DNA of 64,000 nucleotides, taken from Cellvibrio zantedeschiae. Lineage in GTDB: Bacteria > Pseudomonadota > Gammaproteobacteria > Pseudomonadales > Cellvibrionaceae. Under the pieces are notes generated by a model, which searched no databases, was not told where the DNA came from, and saw only the letters and a list, made by a program, of their open reading frames with translations. A program made the translations under genes and the position numbers. The stretch covers positions 124,001 through 188,000 of the forward strand of contig NZ_BMYZ01000001.1 in NCBI RefSeq assembly GCF_014652535.1, read 5' to 3'. Positions within the stretch are counted from its first letter, which is position 1. Each line of letters opens with the position of its first letter. Of this stretch, positions 27,113 through 37,652 are shown in pieces.

Positions 27113-27748
27113 ATGCGTAAAAAAATCGGTATTTTCGGTGGCACTTTCGACCCGATCCATATCGGCCATTTGCGCTTGGCGTTGGAGTTAAAGCAACAGC
27201 TTAATCTGGATGAAATGCGTTTGCTGCCGTGCCACCAGCCGCCGCATCGCGATGTTCCGCAAGCTAATAGCGCGCAGCGTGCCGAGATGTTGCGGATTGC
27301 TGTAAAAACTTGTCCTGAATTGCAATTGGATGAGCGCGAATTACAACGCGATAAACCGTCCTACACTTACGACACCTTGCAGGATTTCCGTGCGGAATTG
27401 GGTGTAGATGTAAGCCTTGTGTTGTGCATGGGTGAAGATGCTTTTACCGGTTTGTCGACATGGCATCGCTGGCAAGAAATTATCCAGCTTGCGCATATTG
27501 TGGTAATTGCACGCCCGGGTTGGAATATTCCAGAAACGGGCGAAGTGCGGGAGTTATTAAATCGTCATCAGGGATTGCCCACTGATTTAGTGAACTCACC
27601 TGCAGGCGCCATTGTGTTGCAATCGCCGCGTTTGCTGCCGATTTCGGCTACCGAAATTCGCGAGCAAATTAATCGGGAACAGTCTGCGCAGTTTTTAGTG
27701 CCGGATGCGGTGTGGGATTATATTAAAGCGAGTAAGTTGTATCGCTAA
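27113..27748 (+). CDS. nadD: Nicotinate-nucleotide adenylyltransferase NadD
   Basis: A 211-aa enzyme of NAD synthesis making deamido-NAD from NaMN and ATP. It starts MRKKIGIFGGTFDPIHIGHL with the nucleotidyltransferase GGTFDPxHxGH motif and has the second signature ISATEIREQI near the C-terminus. The order proA-nadD-rsfS-rlmH is the common proteobacterial one. Confidence 0.96.
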   Translation: MRKKIGIFGGTFDPIHIGHLRLALELKQQLNLDEMRLLPCHQPPHRDVPQANSAQRAEMLRIAVKTCPELQLDERELQRDKPSYTYDTLQDFRAELGVDVSLVLCMGEDAFTGLSTWHRWQEIIQLAHIVVIARPGWNIPETGEVRELLNRHQGLPTDLVNSPAGAIVLQSPRLLPISATEIREQINREQSAQFLVPDAVWDYIKASKLYR

Positions 27749-27821
27749 AATCCCTCTTTAAAGTGGGGGGATGCTTTTAAAAGTTGAAGTACAAATTTTT
27801 TTAAAACCTATAGGTAATTGA

Positions 27822-28157
27822 ATGTCTGATTTAAACAACGCCATTATTGAAGCCCTGGAAAATCTTAAGGGTAAAAATATCGTTACGCTCGACGTACGTG
27901 AGCTTACCGATGTAATGGACACCTTGATTATCGTGAGTGGTACATCTAATCGCCACACGCGCTCGCTGGCTGAAAACTTAGTGGAGGAAACCAAAAAGAA
28001 AGGTTTCCGTGCAAATGGTATTGAAGGTTTGGAGGGCGGCGATTGGGTGCTGGTGGATTACATTGATACAGTTGTGCATGTAATGCAGGAAGAAACACGC
28101 GCTTACTATGAGTTGGAAAAACTCTGGTCGATGACGCCTGCAAGCCGCGCTGAATAA
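27822..28157 (+). CDS. rsfS: Ribosomal silencing factor RsfS
   Basis: A 111-aa protein that binds L14 on the 50S subunit and blocks subunit joining during starvation. The conserved core VRELTDVMDTLIIVSGTSNR, the segment HTRSLAENLVEE, and GWVLVDY-type residues (GDWVLVDYIDTVVHVM) are present. It lies between nadD and rlmH as expected. Confidence 0.95.
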   Translation: MSDLNNAIIEALENLKGKNIVTLDVRELTDVMDTLIIVSGTSNRHTRSLAENLVEETKKKGFRANGIEGLEGGDWVLVDYIDTVVHVMQEETRAYYELEKLWSMTPASRAE

Positions 28158-28252
28158 TAATCTACTTTACTCGACGATACGGCGTTAAAAATGACTTCAA
28201 ATGCTCATTTATTATTTATAAACTCGATTTGGGCATCCTGCGTCATTCTACC

Positions 28253-28270
28253 GCCCACATCCGTGTGGGC
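28253..28270. repeat. Short hairpin between rsfS and rlmH
   Basis: A perfect 7-bp inverted repeat (GCCCACA / TGTGGGC) with loop TCCG is followed by a short T-rich tract ten bases on. It may be a weak terminator or RNA-stabilising hairpin. Confidence 0.4.
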
Positions 28271-28347
28271 GTCCGCTTTTTCAGTCATTTTTGCCTTGTC
28301 TCGTCATCGTCAGTAACGATTATGGGTGCGTTGTTAGGTTTGATATT

Positions 28348-28815
28348 GTGAAGATTCGAATAATCGCGGTGGGCACCAAAATGCCCGATTGGGTTGAGGC
28401 GGGTTATGCCGAATACGCCAAGCGCATGCCGCGTGATGTAATGGTCGAGATGGTTGAGCTGCCGCTCGCCCTGCGCTCAAAAAATTCTGATATTGCCGGC
28501 GCCATGAAAAAAGAAGGCGAAGCAATTTTGGCAGCGGTTGGAAAGGGCGAGCAGATTATTGCGCTGGAAGTAAAAGGCAAGCCCTGGACAACAGAGCAGT
28601 TGGCAGAAAATTTGGCGACCTGGAAAATGAGCGGTTTCAATTACTGTTTGCTCATTGGCGGGCCTGATGGTTTAGCGCCGGAAGTGTCGGCATTAGCCTC
28701 GGTAAAATGGTCGCTTTCGCCGCTCACCTTGCCTCATCCGCTGGTGCGAATTTTGGTGATTGAGCAGTTGTATCGCGCTTGTACGATTTTGCAAAACCAT
28801 CCTTATCATAAATAA
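28348..28815 (+). CDS. rlmH: 23S rRNA (pseudouridine-1915-N3) methyltransferase RlmH
   Basis: A 155-aa SPOUT methyltransferase, exactly the family length when started at the GTG at 28348 ([20 protein letters not shown]). The knotted SAM-binding region [13 protein letters not shown] and the C-terminal signature [20 protein letters not shown] are intact. A longer upstream frame is not native. Confidence 0.95.
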   Translation: MKIRIIAVGTKMPDWVEAGYAEYAKRMPRDVMVEMVELPLALRSKNSDIAGAMKKEGEAILAAVGKGEQIIALEVKGKPWTTEQLAENLATWKMSGFNYCLLIGGPDGLAPEVSALASVKWSLSPLTLPHPLVRILVIEQLYRACTILQNHPYHK

Positions 28816-28974
28816 CTAAACCTGAAATAAACTAATCGCAAAAAGCGAAGTCACAAATCGCGCATTTTTTAAAATCTTAAGTTGCACACTCCCGTTTAAA
28901 AAATTACATTGCCCGATTAATGCCGTCATACGAAAGTCGCGCAGCTATAACAAATTAATTGAGTTATTCCCCGC

Positions 28975-31041
28975 ATGTTTGAGAACCATCACTTTAAAGA
29001 TCACCAGCGTGAAATGCGGATATTTAAATTCCGTTTGGGCGTGATGGTGAGCGTGATGGCCCTGCTGTTCTGCGTGTTAATTTACCGCTATTACAGTTTG
29101 CAGATTGTTAATTACCTCGAATACGCCACCCAATCTGAACACAACCGCGTGCATGTGGAGCCAATTCCGCCTACGCGCGGCATTATTTACGACCGTAATG
29201 GCGAAGTGTTGGCCGACAACCGCGCGAGCTTTACGCTTTCGTTGGTGGTCAACAAAACCATGGATTTGGATGCAACCTTAAACGTGTTGCGTACCCTGGT
29301 TGAAATCACGCCTGCTGATTTGGAAAAATTCTACAAGTTAAAAAAACAACAGATCCATCCGCTCGAACCTATTCCACTGCGCTACCGTTTGACCGAAGAG
29401 GAAATTGCTCGGCTTGCGGTGAATGAATACCGTCTTGAAGGTGTTCAGGTGGACGCGGAGCTGGTTCGTTATTATCCCTTTGGCGATGCCTTCGCTCACA
29501 CGATTGGGTACGTGAGCCGTATCAGCGAATCGGATTTGGAAAAATTCACCGAAGAACAAGCGCGTCTTTATAGCGGTACGCACTCCATCGGTAAGTCAGG
29601 TATTGAAGCCAGCTATGAAAGCGAGTTGCTCGGCCAGGTTGGCAGTAAAAACGTAGAGACTAACGCGCGCGGCCGTGAAATTCGCGTGCTGGATCGTATT
29701 GATCCTACGCCCGGCAAGAACGTTACGCTCAACCTCGATTTAAAAATGCAGCAGCAGGCGGAAACCACTTTGGCCGGGCGCCGTGGTTCGGTCGTGGCGA
29801 TTGAAGTCAAAACGGGCGCGGTGGTGACGGCGGTAAGTAACCCGGGCTTTGATCCCAACCTGTTCGTAACCGGTATTAGTTTTGCGGATTACAAAGCGCT
29901 TAACGAATCTCCTGAAACGCCCTTGATCAACCGCTTTGTGCAGGGGCAATTTCCGTCTGGCTCTACCATCAAACCTTTAATGGGCTTGGCGGGATTGCAT
30001 TTGGGCTTTACCGATGTGAATCGCGCTATTAGCGATCCAGGCTATTTTACCTTGGGCGGCAGCTCACACAGATACCGCGATTGGACCTTGAATACACCAG
30101 GCTTGGGTGGTGGTCATGGCAGCGTCGCCCTTAAAAAAGCGATTGCTGAATCCTGCGATACTTATTTTTATGAGCTCGCGTGGCGCATGGGTGTGGACAA
30201 CATCTACCCCTTTGGTCGTCACTTTGGCTTGGGTGCACGCACGGGTATCGATATTCCCAACGAGCGTCCGGGGATTTGGCCATCGCGTGAATGGAAGCGC
30301 ACCAAGTACAAGCAGCCCTGGTATCCGGGCGATAACGTGAGTATCGGTATCGGCCAGGGCTATGTTTCGGTTACGCCTTTGCAGTTAGCGGTGATGGTAT
30401 CGACCATCGCTAGCCGCGGGGATCGCTATCGCCCCCGTTTAGTGAAAGCGGTTGATGGTGTTGATACCAAGCCGATCCTTGAGGATCACATTGAAATCAA
30501 AAAAGAGCATTGGGATGCCGTATTTGAAGGCATGGAAGATGCGGTTTACGGCGGCGGCCTAGCCACCTTTCGCAAGTACCATTTGGGCATGGGTGCGGAT
30601 TACCGCATTGCTGCCAAGTCGGGTACTGCGCAGGTAGTGAACATCGCCCAGGACGCCAAATACAAAATTGGTACTCTCAAAGTCGCCCAGCGCGATCACG
30701 TATTATTTGTGGGCTTTGCACCTGCGGATGATCCCAAGCTTGCCATTGCCATCATTCTGGAAAATGACGATCACCTTAAATCATCTGAAAACCCCAGTTT
30801 GTTAGCACGTCGTCTGTTTGATGGTTATTTGCGCGGAATTTTTGTTGGCTTGGGGCAACCTGTAGGCTTCCCCGAGGCCAAACCGCAAGAAGTGCTGCCT
30901 CCACCGGAGCCGAGCGAGTTGGAGTCACACGTGGATGACCCGCAAGAACCGCTACCGGATGACGTTAATGTAAGTTCCGCGAGCACGAGTTCTGTTGTAA
31001 GTTCGGCTAGCGCCAGTTCAGCCAGAAGAGGTGCACAATGA
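28975..31041 (+). CDS. mrdA: Peptidoglycan D,D-transpeptidase MrdA (PBP2)
   Basis: A 688-aa class B penicillin-binding protein that cross-links peptidoglycan during rod elongation. One N-terminal TM helix lies at about 23-45, followed by the PBP dimerisation domain and the transpeptidase domain. The active-site S330-T-I-K333 (PSGSTIKP), SCD as SxN, and KSGT(AQV) motifs are present. The C-terminal tail after about 630 is Pro- and Ser-rich, making it longer than E. coli PBP2 (633 aa). It is the partner of the downstream SEDS protein RodA. Confidence 0.96.
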   Translation: MFENHHFKDHQREMRIFKFRLGVMVSVMALLFCVLIYRYYSLQIVNYLEYATQSEHNRVHVEPIPPTRGIIYDRNGEVLADNRASFTLSLVVNKTMDLDATLNVLRTLVEITPADLEKFYKLKKQQIHPLEPIPLRYRLTEEEIARLAVNEYRLEGVQVDAELVRYYPFGDAFAHTIGYVSRISESDLEKFTEEQARLYSGTHSIGKSGIEASYESELLGQVGSKNVETNARGREIRVLDRIDPTPGKNVTLNLDLKMQQQAETTLAGRRGSVVAIEVKTGAVVTAVSNPGFDPNLFVTGISFADYKALNESPETPLINRFVQGQFPSGSTIKPLMGLAGLHLGFTDVNRAISDPGYFTLGGSSHRYRDWTLNTPGLGGGHGSVALKKAIAESCDTYFYELAWRMGVDNIYPFGRHFGLGARTGIDIPNERPGIWPSREWKRTKYKQPWYPGDNVSIGIGQGYVSVTPLQLAVMVSTIASRGDRYRPRLVKAVDGVDTKPILEDHIEIKKEHWDAVFEGMEDAVYGGGLATFRKYHLGMGADYRIAAKSGTAQVVNIAQDAKYKIGTLKVAQRDHVLFVGFAPADDPKLAIAIILENDDHLKSSENPSLLARRLFDGYLRGIFVGLGQPVGFPEAKPQEVLPPPEPSELESHVDDPQEPLPDDVNVSSASTSSVVSSASASSARRGAQ

Positions 31042-31074
31042 TCCGCGCAGTCGACATCACCAGGTATTGTCATC

Positions 31075-32229
31075 ATGGGTAATCAGGATTTTTTACGGCG
31101 CATGCCCAAAACCGGGTATGAATTTAGCCGCTCATACCGCATCGCCCAGCGCTTCCACATAGATTTTGTGCTGCTGTTTTTGCTGCTGGGGTTGGCCGGT
31201 TTCGGTATGGTTGTGCTCTACAGCGCGAGCAGCAGTAGCATCTTGGCGATTCAAAAGCAGGGCAGTTTTTTTGCTATTGCGTTTACAGCCATGTTTGTTA
31301 TTGCGCAGGTGCCTGTCGATTTTATGCGTCGCATCGCGCCCTGGATGTACGCTGTTGGTGTAGTTTTATTAGTGCTGGTTTTAGTGGTCGGTATTGGCGC
31401 TAAAGGCGCCCAACGCTGGTTAGGAGTTGGGGGAATTCGCTTTCAACCGTCGGAAATTATGAAGTTGGCTATGCCGCTTACGGTAGCGGCGTTCCTGAGC
31501 CGCCAGTATTTGCCGCCGCGCTTCCTACATATTGTTATAGCACTGCTCATCATTATTGTGCCCACCGCGCTTATCAATAAACAGCCTGATATGGGGACTG
31601 CGATTCTGGTGCTTGCCTCGGGTATGGTGGTGTTGTTTTATGCGGGGTTGCAATGGTGGTACATAGGCGCAGCCGTTGCGCTCGCGGGCGCTAGCCTTTG
31701 GCCTATCTGGCATTACATGATGCACGACTACCAGCAAAAACGCGTGTTGATGTTGTTTGACCCCGAAAGCGATCCTCTGGGTGCGGGCTGGAATATTATT
31801 CAATCCAAAACGGCCATTGGCTCAGGCGGTTTGCACGGTAAGGGTTGGTTGGAAGGTACTCAATCGCGCTTGGATTTTTTGCCGGAAGGCCATACAGATT
31901 TTATTATTGCGGTAATGTCGGAAGAGTTTGGTTTGCTGGGGGTGATCCTGTTAATCCTTGCCTACATTCTGGTCATCGCGCGCGGCATGCACATTGCCAT
32001 CAACGCGCAGGACAATTTTGGTCGACTATTGGCAGCCAGTATTTCCACTACCTTTTTCGTGTATGTGTTTGTAAATATGGGTATGGTAGCGGGCATTGTA
32101 CCCGTGGTGGGCGTGCCTTTACCTTTTATTAGCCAAGGCGGAACTGCAATTGTGGCACTTATGTCCGGTTTTGGAATCCTAATGGCTATAGCGACTGAAC
32201 AAAAACGGGTTATGAACCCGCAGAAATGA
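31075..32229 (+). CDS. rodA: Peptidoglycan glycosyltransferase RodA (SEDS)
   Basis: A 384-aa polytopic membrane enzyme that polymerises lipid II glycan strands in the elongasome with MrdA. SEDS signatures include WLGVGGIRFQPSEIMKLAMP, the GHTDFIIAVMSEEFG loop and the final GVPLPFISQGGTAI. The ATG follows mrdA by 33 bp. Confidence 0.96.
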   Translation: MGNQDFLRRMPKTGYEFSRSYRIAQRFHIDFVLLFLLLGLAGFGMVVLYSASSSSILAIQKQGSFFAIAFTAMFVIAQVPVDFMRRIAPWMYAVGVVLLVLVLVVGIGAKGAQRWLGVGGIRFQPSEIMKLAMPLTVAAFLSRQYLPPRFLHIVIALLIIIVPTALINKQPDMGTAILVLASGMVVLFYAGLQWWYIGAAVALAGASLWPIWHYMMHDYQQKRVLMLFDPESDPLGAGWNIIQSKTAIGSGGLHGKGWLEGTQSRLDFLPEGHTDFIIAVMSEEFGLLGVILLILAYILVIARGMHIAINAQDNFGRLLAASISTTFFVYVFVNMGMVAGIVPVVGVPLPFISQGGTAIVALMSGFGILMAIATEQKRVMNPQK

Positions 32230-32274
32230 GATGACATTGTGGATGTAATTCTAGCGAAACAGCGTGGGTATTCG

Positions 32275-33270
32275 ATGATTAAGCGGTTTTCTAAAGTAAC
32301 TGGGTTGTGTTCATTGGTCTTTATGGCGAGCGTTATGCCTTGTCAGGCGGACTATACCCAGCATCCGGAAGCAAAAAAATTCATTGCTGAAATGGTTTCA
32401 AAAAACGGTTTCACCCGTGCAGAGTTAAATTCATGGTTTGAAAAAGCCGAGAAAAAGCAAGCGATCCTGGATGCTATTTCTCGCCCTGCGGAAGCCTCCA
32501 AAACCTGGAAAGAATATCGGCCAATTTTTCTTATGCCTGCTCGTGTGGAGAGCGGTGTGAAATTCTGGCGGGAGAACAGCGCTGAACTTGCACGCGCAGA
32601 AAAAGAGTTTGGTGTTCCCGCCGAAATTATCGTGGCGATAATCGGCGTAGAGACCAGCTATGGTCGCATCATGGGTAATTACAACGTTATAGATGCGCTT
32701 TCTACCCTGGCGTTTGATTACCCGCCGCGCTCGCCGTTTTTCCGCTCAGAGTTGGAAAACTATCTTTTATTGGCGCGCGAGCAAAAACACAATCCGCTGG
32801 ATTTTAAAGGCTCTTACGCCGGTGCTATGGGCTATGGCCAATTTATGCCATCCAGCTATCGCAAATGGGCGGTAGATTTTAGCGGAGATGGTTTTACCGA
32901 TATTTGGAAAACACCTGCGGATGCGATTGGCAGTGTCGCCAACTACTTTAAAGAGCACGGTTGGAAAACCGGTGAGCCTGTGACTGTGGAAGCTCACGCG
33001 GCAGACAATATGCAGGCGTCGACCCTGAACAGCATAGTGCCGCCGAGTCTGACCATCGACCAATGGCGCGCGCAGGGCATTAATCCTATTTCGTGGTTAC
33101 CCCCAACGACGCGTGTCATTGCCTTTCAGTTTGAAGGCTCTAATGGTGCGGAATACTGGTTTGGCTTGCAGAATTTTTACACCATCACCCGTTACAACCG
33201 CAGCCCCATGTACGCCATGGCGGTTTACCAGTTAAGCCAAGCCATTAAGCTTGATATGGGGAAAATCTAG
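32275..33270 (+). CDS. mltB: Membrane-bound lytic murein transglycosylase B (MltB family)
   Basis: A soluble-lysozyme-like transglycosylase that cleaves glycan strands to 1,6-anhydro ends. The start at 32275 yields a signal peptide (MIKRFSKVTGLCSLVFMASV, then MPCQA); a GTG 12 codons upstream (32239) is possible. The catalytic Glu is in IGVETSYGRIMGNYNV, and GAMGYGQFMPSSYRKWAVDF and FSGDGFTDIW segments match MltB. A cysteine at the end of the signal could be a lipid site but lacks a clean lipobox. It lies between rodA and rlpA, the usual order. Confidence 0.93.
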   Translation: MIKRFSKVTGLCSLVFMASVMPCQADYTQHPEAKKFIAEMVSKNGFTRAELNSWFEKAEKKQAILDAISRPAEASKTWKEYRPIFLMPARVESGVKFWRENSAELARAEKEFGVPAEIIVAIIGVETSYGRIMGNYNVIDALSTLAFDYPPRSPFFRSELENYLLLAREQKHNPLDFKGSYAGAMGYGQFMPSSYRKWAVDFSGDGFTDIWKTPADAIGSVANYFKEHGWKTGEPVTVEAHAADNMQASTLNSIVPPSLTIDQWRAQGINPISWLPPTTRVIAFQFEGSNGAEYWFGLQNFYTITRYNRSPMYAMAVYQLSQAIKLDMGKI

Positions 33271-34214
33271 TGCGAAAGGTGAGGGCTAAGGGCAAGCTGA
33301 ATTGGGCGGGTCTTGGTTTTTTACTGGCGATGTTGGCGCTGCTAAATGCTTGTTCCAACACGCCGAAAAAAACGGACTCCGGCGGTTCGTCTTCGTCGTC
33401 TTCCGGTGGGCGTTACCAAGGTAAAGATAAGGATTGGGGGCCGGACAAAGAAATCGATATGTCCCATATTCCTGACGCCGTGCCGCGCTATGAAAGCCGC
33501 ACTATTGCCGGCAATAAGAACCCCTACACCGTGCTAGGCAAAACTTATTATCTAATGGATGACGAGCGCGCTTACACCGAACGCGGCAAAGCCTCTTGGT
33601 ACGGTTATAAGTTCAACGGCGAGCGCACCTCGAACGGTGAGCTTTACGATATGTTCTCCATGACCGGAGCACACAAAACTTTGCCGATTCCTTCCTACGT
33701 GCGCGTTACCAACCTGGATAATGGTAAAAGTGTTGTTGTACGTATTAATGATCGTGGCCCCTTTCACGATGGCCGAATTATTGATTTGAGCTATGCCGCT
33801 GCCCAGCGTTTGGGCATTACCCGTTTGGGTACCGGTAATGTTGAAGTGGAAATTGTGGTGCCCGACGGCGACCCGCGCCCACCTTTGCGCACCCGCAAAA
33901 CCGAGCTGACCGCCAGTGCAAAAGAGGCTGGTATTGTGACTAAGGCAGAGGCTGGAATTGCGTCTCATGACAATAAGGTGCCTGAGGGCACTTATTTGCA
34001 AATAGCCGCCTTTGGTGTGGAATCATCGGCTAAACAGTTCGCCAACAGTGTGCGTAAAGCCTTGAGCTATCCTGTCGTTATAAGTACAGCGGCTGCACCT
34101 AACAAGTTGTACCGGGTGCGTGTTGGCCCCTTCGCTGACGCGCAAAGTATGCAAAATGCACGCGATCAGCTGCAAAAAATCGATATTTTGCAAAGCCATG
34201 TTGTTTATCAGTAA
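33270..34214 (+). CDS. rlpA: Septal ring lytic transglycosylase RlpA
   Basis: A 314-aa outer-membrane lipoprotein. It starts at GTG, whose G is the last base of the mltB TAG stop, so translation is tightly coupled. The signal ends LALLNAC (lipidated Cys), followed by a Ser/Gly linker. The double-psi beta-barrel (GKASWYGYKFNGERTSNGEL to VVVRINDRGPFHDGRIIDLS) cleaves peptide-stripped glycans, and a C-terminal SPOR domain (YLQIAAFGVESSAKQFANSV) targets division sites. Confidence 0.94.
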   Translation: MRKVRAKGKLNWAGLGFLLAMLALLNACSNTPKKTDSGGSSSSSSGGRYQGKDKDWGPDKEIDMSHIPDAVPRYESRTIAGNKNPYTVLGKTYYLMDDERAYTERGKASWYGYKFNGERTSNGELYDMFSMTGAHKTLPIPSYVRVTNLDNGKSVVVRINDRGPFHDGRIIDLSYAAAQRLGITRLGTGNVEVEIVVPDGDPRPPLRTRKTELTASAKEAGIVTKAEAGIASHDNKVPEGTYLQIAAFGVESSAKQFANSVRKALSYPVVISTAAAPNKLYRVRVGPFADAQSMQNARDQLQKIDILQSHVVYQ

Positions 34215-34307
34215 GTAATTATTGAATTAGCGGTGTTACAATTCCGCACAATTATTTTAGGCTTTCCAGCTGACTCTTATTTTTAGCAATTTTTTAAGTG
34301 ATTTCTT

Positions 34308-35546
34308 ATGTTTAAAGTGACTTCCTTTAGCAAGACTTCTGGTCTTATCAAATCCTTAAGCTGCGCCGCGTTATTGGTGAGCTTGAGCGTAGTTGCTGCC
34401 ACGCCAGCACCTACACCAACTCCCGGGCAAGCCGCTCCAGCCGGCGCAACTCCAGCACCTACCGTCTCTATTCCTGAAGCACCGGCCTTAGCGGCAACAG
34501 GTTACATTCTGATTGATGGCGAGACAGGGGAAGTGCTAGCGCAGAACAATGCCGACCAACGCTTGCCACCAGCTAGCTTGACCAAAATGATGTCCAGTTA
34601 TCTGGTTATCGATGAGTTGATCCGTGGCCGTATCAATGAAACTAATATGGTGAACATCAGCGTTAAAGCCTGGAAAATGGAAGGTTCACGCATGTATGTG
34701 AAAGAGGGCACCCAGGTTTCGGTAATCGATTTGTTGCGCGGTGAAATTATCCAGTCCGGTAACGATGCAACCGTGGCCTTGGCCGAATACGTTGGCGGCA
34801 ATGAAGATGCCTTCGTTGATCTAATGAATAAAAAAGCGTTGGAATTGGGCATGAAATCCACCCATTACCAAAACGCGGCTGGTTTGCCTGCTCCTGAACA
34901 CTACACCACAGCCCGCGATTTAGCGGTTTTAGCGCGTGCGGTCATTTACAACCATCCGCAACACTACCCGCTCTATGCGGAAAAAGAATTCAAGTACAAC
35001 AACATTCGCCAGCCTAACCGCAATAAGTTGTTGTACCTCGACCCAACGGTTGATGGTTTGAAAACCGGCCACACCGAAGAAGCGGGATACTGCTTGGTAG
35101 CTTCTTCCAAGCGTGAAGGCACGCGCTTAATTGCTGTGGTATTAGGCACCAAGAGCGACAACGCTCGTGCAGAAGAAACCCAGAAATTACTTGCTTACGG
35201 CTTCCGCTATTTTGAAACCGTAAGCCTTTACAAAGCCAACACCGAAATCACCAAAGCTCGTGTGTGGTCAGGTAAGGCACCGGAAGTTGTGCTCGGCTTG
35301 CCGAAAGATGTTCGCATGACCCTGCCGCGCGGCCATTTGGATAACGTGAAAGCCAACGTACACGTAAACGAAACGATCAATGCACCGATTTTGGCCGGTC
35401 AGGAGTTAGGTAGCCTTACCATTGAGCTGGATGGCAAAGTCATCAATACCCAGCCACTGGTAGCCTTACAGCCTGTAGAAGAAGCCAGTTTCTTTGCTCG
35501 TATGTGGGACAAGATCAAACTCTTTTTCCGCGGTCTTTTTAGTTAA
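34308..35546 (+). CDS. dacA: D-alanyl-D-alanine carboxypeptidase DacA (PBP5/6)
   Basis: A 412-aa peptidase that trims pentapeptides in peptidoglycan. The signal peptide runs to about residue 31 and is followed by an Ala/Pro/Thr-rich linker. Catalytic motifs are S90-L-T-K93, S150-G-N152 and K252-T-G254. The C-terminal PBP5 domain ends with an amphipathic anchor (ARMWDKIKLFFRGLFS) for the inner membrane. It precedes ybeD and lipB as in many gammaproteobacteria. Confidence 0.96.
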   Translation: MFKVTSFSKTSGLIKSLSCAALLVSLSVVAATPAPTPTPGQAAPAGATPAPTVSIPEAPALAATGYILIDGETGEVLAQNNADQRLPPASLTKMMSSYLVIDELIRGRINETNMVNISVKAWKMEGSRMYVKEGTQVSVIDLLRGEIIQSGNDATVALAEYVGGNEDAFVDLMNKKALELGMKSTHYQNAAGLPAPEHYTTARDLAVLARAVIYNHPQHYPLYAEKEFKYNNIRQPNRNKLLYLDPTVDGLKTGHTEEAGYCLVASSKREGTRLIAVVLGTKSDNARAEETQKLLAYGFRYFETVSLYKANTEITKARVWSGKAPEVVLGLPKDVRMTLPRGHLDNVKANVHVNETINAPILAGQELGSLTIELDGKVINTQPLVALQPVEEASFFARMWDKIKLFFRGLFS

Positions 35547-35620
35547 GTCGCGGTATCTTCAATTAAGTTAGTGCGATGAATATGGTCGAGGGTGGCTAAG
35601 CCGCCCTCCCGGAGTACCCC

Positions 35621-35896
35621 ATGTCTGACGAACAACAGCCCCCCAAAATCGAATTTCCCTGCGAAAATTACCCCATCAAAGTACTGGGTGACGCCGACTC
35701 TGAAATGCATGCGCTGGTGTTAACCGTTATGGAGCGCCATGCTCCTGGCTTTGATGAAACGCGGGTCACTATCAATCAATCCAGTAAAGGTCGCTTCCAG
35801 TCTGTGACTGTGTGGATTACCGCAACGGGCATTGAGCAGTTGACTGCAATCCACACCGATTTGCGTATCAGCAAAAAAATCAAAATGGTGATGTAA
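35621..35896 (+). CDS. ybeD: YbeD family protein (DUF493)
   Basis: A 91-aa alpha/beta protein with the DUF493 core ([33 protein letters not shown]). The molecular function is unclear; the fold resembles ACT-like regulatory domains. It is directly followed by lipB, whose TTG start is one base after the TAA. Confidence 0.92.
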   Translation: MSDEQQPPKIEFPCENYPIKVLGDADSEMHALVLTVMERHAPGFDETRVTINQSSKGRFQSVTVWITATGIEQLTAIHTDLRISKKIKMVM

Positions 35897-35897
35897 G

Positions 35898-36557
35898 TTG
35901 GTCGCACAGCCTGTTCTGGAAGTCAGTCATCTCGGCTTGCGGCCTTATGAGCAGGTATGGGCGGCGATGACCGAGTTCACCAATACCCGCACTGCAGAAA
36001 CAAATGACCAGCTGTGGTTGGTGCAACATCCACCCGTTTTCACCCAGGGGCAGGCCGGTAAAGCTGAGCATCTATTGGTTCCGGGCGATATCCCCGTGGT
36101 GCAATCAGATCGCGGTGGCCAGGTGACTTACCATGGTCCGGGCCAATTGGTTGCCTATCCTTTGCTGGATTTGCGCCGCCTGAAAATGGGGGTGCGCGAG
36201 CTGGTGACGGCTATCGAACAAACTCTTGTGGCATCGCTCGCTCATTACCATATCGAAGCCTTCCCCAAGCCGGATGCTCCCGGTGTTTACGTGAACACCC
36301 AAGGCCGTGTAGATAAGATTGCCTCGCTCGGCTTGCGCGTGCGCCGCGGCTGTAGTTTCCATGGCTTGGCGTTGAATGTGGCTATGGATTTGTCGCCGTT
36401 TTTGCGGATCAATCCCTGCGGTTACCAAGGCTTGGCTATGACCCAAATGCAAGATCTGTTGCCGAATCCGCCGCTGATAGAAGATGTACAAGAACAACTT
36501 GTTATCCAATTTGCGCAGAAATTAGGTTACGAAACCTGTACAATGCGCGCCACGTAA
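35898..36557 (+). CDS. lipB: Octanoyl-[ACP]:protein N-octanoyltransferase LipB
   Basis: A 219-aa enzyme moving octanoate from ACP to lipoyl domains. Motifs include [20 protein letters not shown], the lysine in [20 protein letters not shown] and the catalytic cysteine in [14 protein letters not shown]. The start is TTG at 35898, one base after the ybeD stop, indicating translational coupling. The product acts before LipA, encoded 55 bp downstream. Confidence 0.95.
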   Translation: MVAQPVLEVSHLGLRPYEQVWAAMTEFTNTRTAETNDQLWLVQHPPVFTQGQAGKAEHLLVPGDIPVVQSDRGGQVTYHGPGQLVAYPLLDLRRLKMGVRELVTAIEQTLVASLAHYHIEAFPKPDAPGVYVNTQGRVDKIASLGLRVRRGCSFHGLALNVAMDLSPFLRINPCGYQGLAMTQMQDLLPNPPLIEDVQEQLVIQFAQKLGYETCTMRAT

Positions 36558-36612
36558 TTCCCCTCGGCTCGCGCCGTGCTTCCGCGAGCTGAAAACACGC
36601 AAAGAGCTTCTT

Positions 36613-37641
36613 ATGTCTGATCTACCCATCGTTCAAATTCAGGAACTGCAACCGGTCAAACGTACCGAGCGTCACAAGCAAGGCGAAAAGCTGCGCGATG
36701 CCGACAAGGTTGAGCGTATTCCGGTTAAAGTTATCGCGAGTGACCGTGCAGATATCCAACGCAAACCGGATTGGATTCGCGTGCGTATTCCTGCATCGCC
36801 CGAAGTAGATCGCATCAAGAGTATCCTGCGTAAGAACAAACTTTCCTCTGTGTGCGAAGAAGCTAACTGCCCAAATCTGGGTGAGTGCTTTAGCGGTGGT
36901 ACTGCGACCTTTATGATCATGGGTGATATCTGCACCCGTCGCTGCCCATTCTGCGATGTCGGCCACGGTAAACCCAATCCATTAGATGTTGAAGAGCCGC
37001 GCAAACTCGCAGAAGCCATTGCGGAAATGCATTTGAAATACGTGGTAATTACCTCGGTAGACCGCGACGACCTGCGCGATGGTGGTGCCCAACATTTTGC
37101 CGATTGTATTCGCGAAGCCCGTACACTCAGCCCCAAATTACAAGTAGAAGTATTGGTACCGGATTTCCGTGGTCGTATGGAAATCGCATTGGATATTCTT
37201 GAACAAGAAGCTCCAGATGTATTCAACCACAATATGGAAACCGTTAGCCGTTTGTATCGCCAGGCGCGTCCCGGCGCTAATTACAATTGGTCGTTGGAAC
37301 TGCTGAAGCAATACAAAGCTCGCCGTCCCGACGTACTAACCAAATCCGGCTTGATGGTTGGCCTTGGCGAAACCAAAGAAGAAATTATCGAAGTCATGCA
37401 GCATATGCGTGATCACGATATCGACATGCTCACCATCGGCCAATATCTACAACCTTCCAAAGATCACTTGCCGGTAGAGCGCTATGTGCATCCCGATGAG
37501 TTCGCTGAGTACACGCGTCTTGCGGAAGAAATGGGCTTTAAACACGCTGCCTGCGGCCCATTAGTGCGCTCTTCCTATCATGCTGATAAACAGGCCCATG
37601 GCGAAGATATTAGCAATTTGCTACCAGCAAAAAGCCTTTAG
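36613..37641 (+). CDS. lipA: Lipoyl synthase LipA
   Basis: A 342-aa radical-SAM enzyme inserting two sulfurs into octanoyl groups. It carries the auxiliary cluster motif [12 protein letters not shown] and the radical-SAM CTRRCPFC, then VGLGETKEE and the C-terminal RSSYHAD serine motif. An N-terminal extension of about 50 residues precedes the first conserved block, as in other gammaproteobacteria. Confidence 0.96.
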   Translation: MSDLPIVQIQELQPVKRTERHKQGEKLRDADKVERIPVKVIASDRADIQRKPDWIRVRIPASPEVDRIKSILRKNKLSSVCEEANCPNLGECFSGGTATFMIMGDICTRRCPFCDVGHGKPNPLDVEEPRKLAEAIAEMHLKYVVITSVDRDDLRDGGAQHFADCIREARTLSPKLQVEVLVPDFRGRMEIALDILEQEAPDVFNHNMETVSRLYRQARPGANYNWSLELLKQYKARRPDVLTKSGLMVGLGETKEEIIEVMQHMRDHDIDMLTIGQYLQPSKDHLPVERYVHPDEFAEYTRLAEEMGFKHAACGPLVRSSYHADKQAHGEDISNLLPAKSL

Positions 37642-37652
37642 TTCGCGATAAT

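Noticed and set aside
28253-28270. Strong terminator between rsfS and rlmH
   Set aside because: The hairpin is short and the T tract is displaced, so it was listed only as a hairpin.
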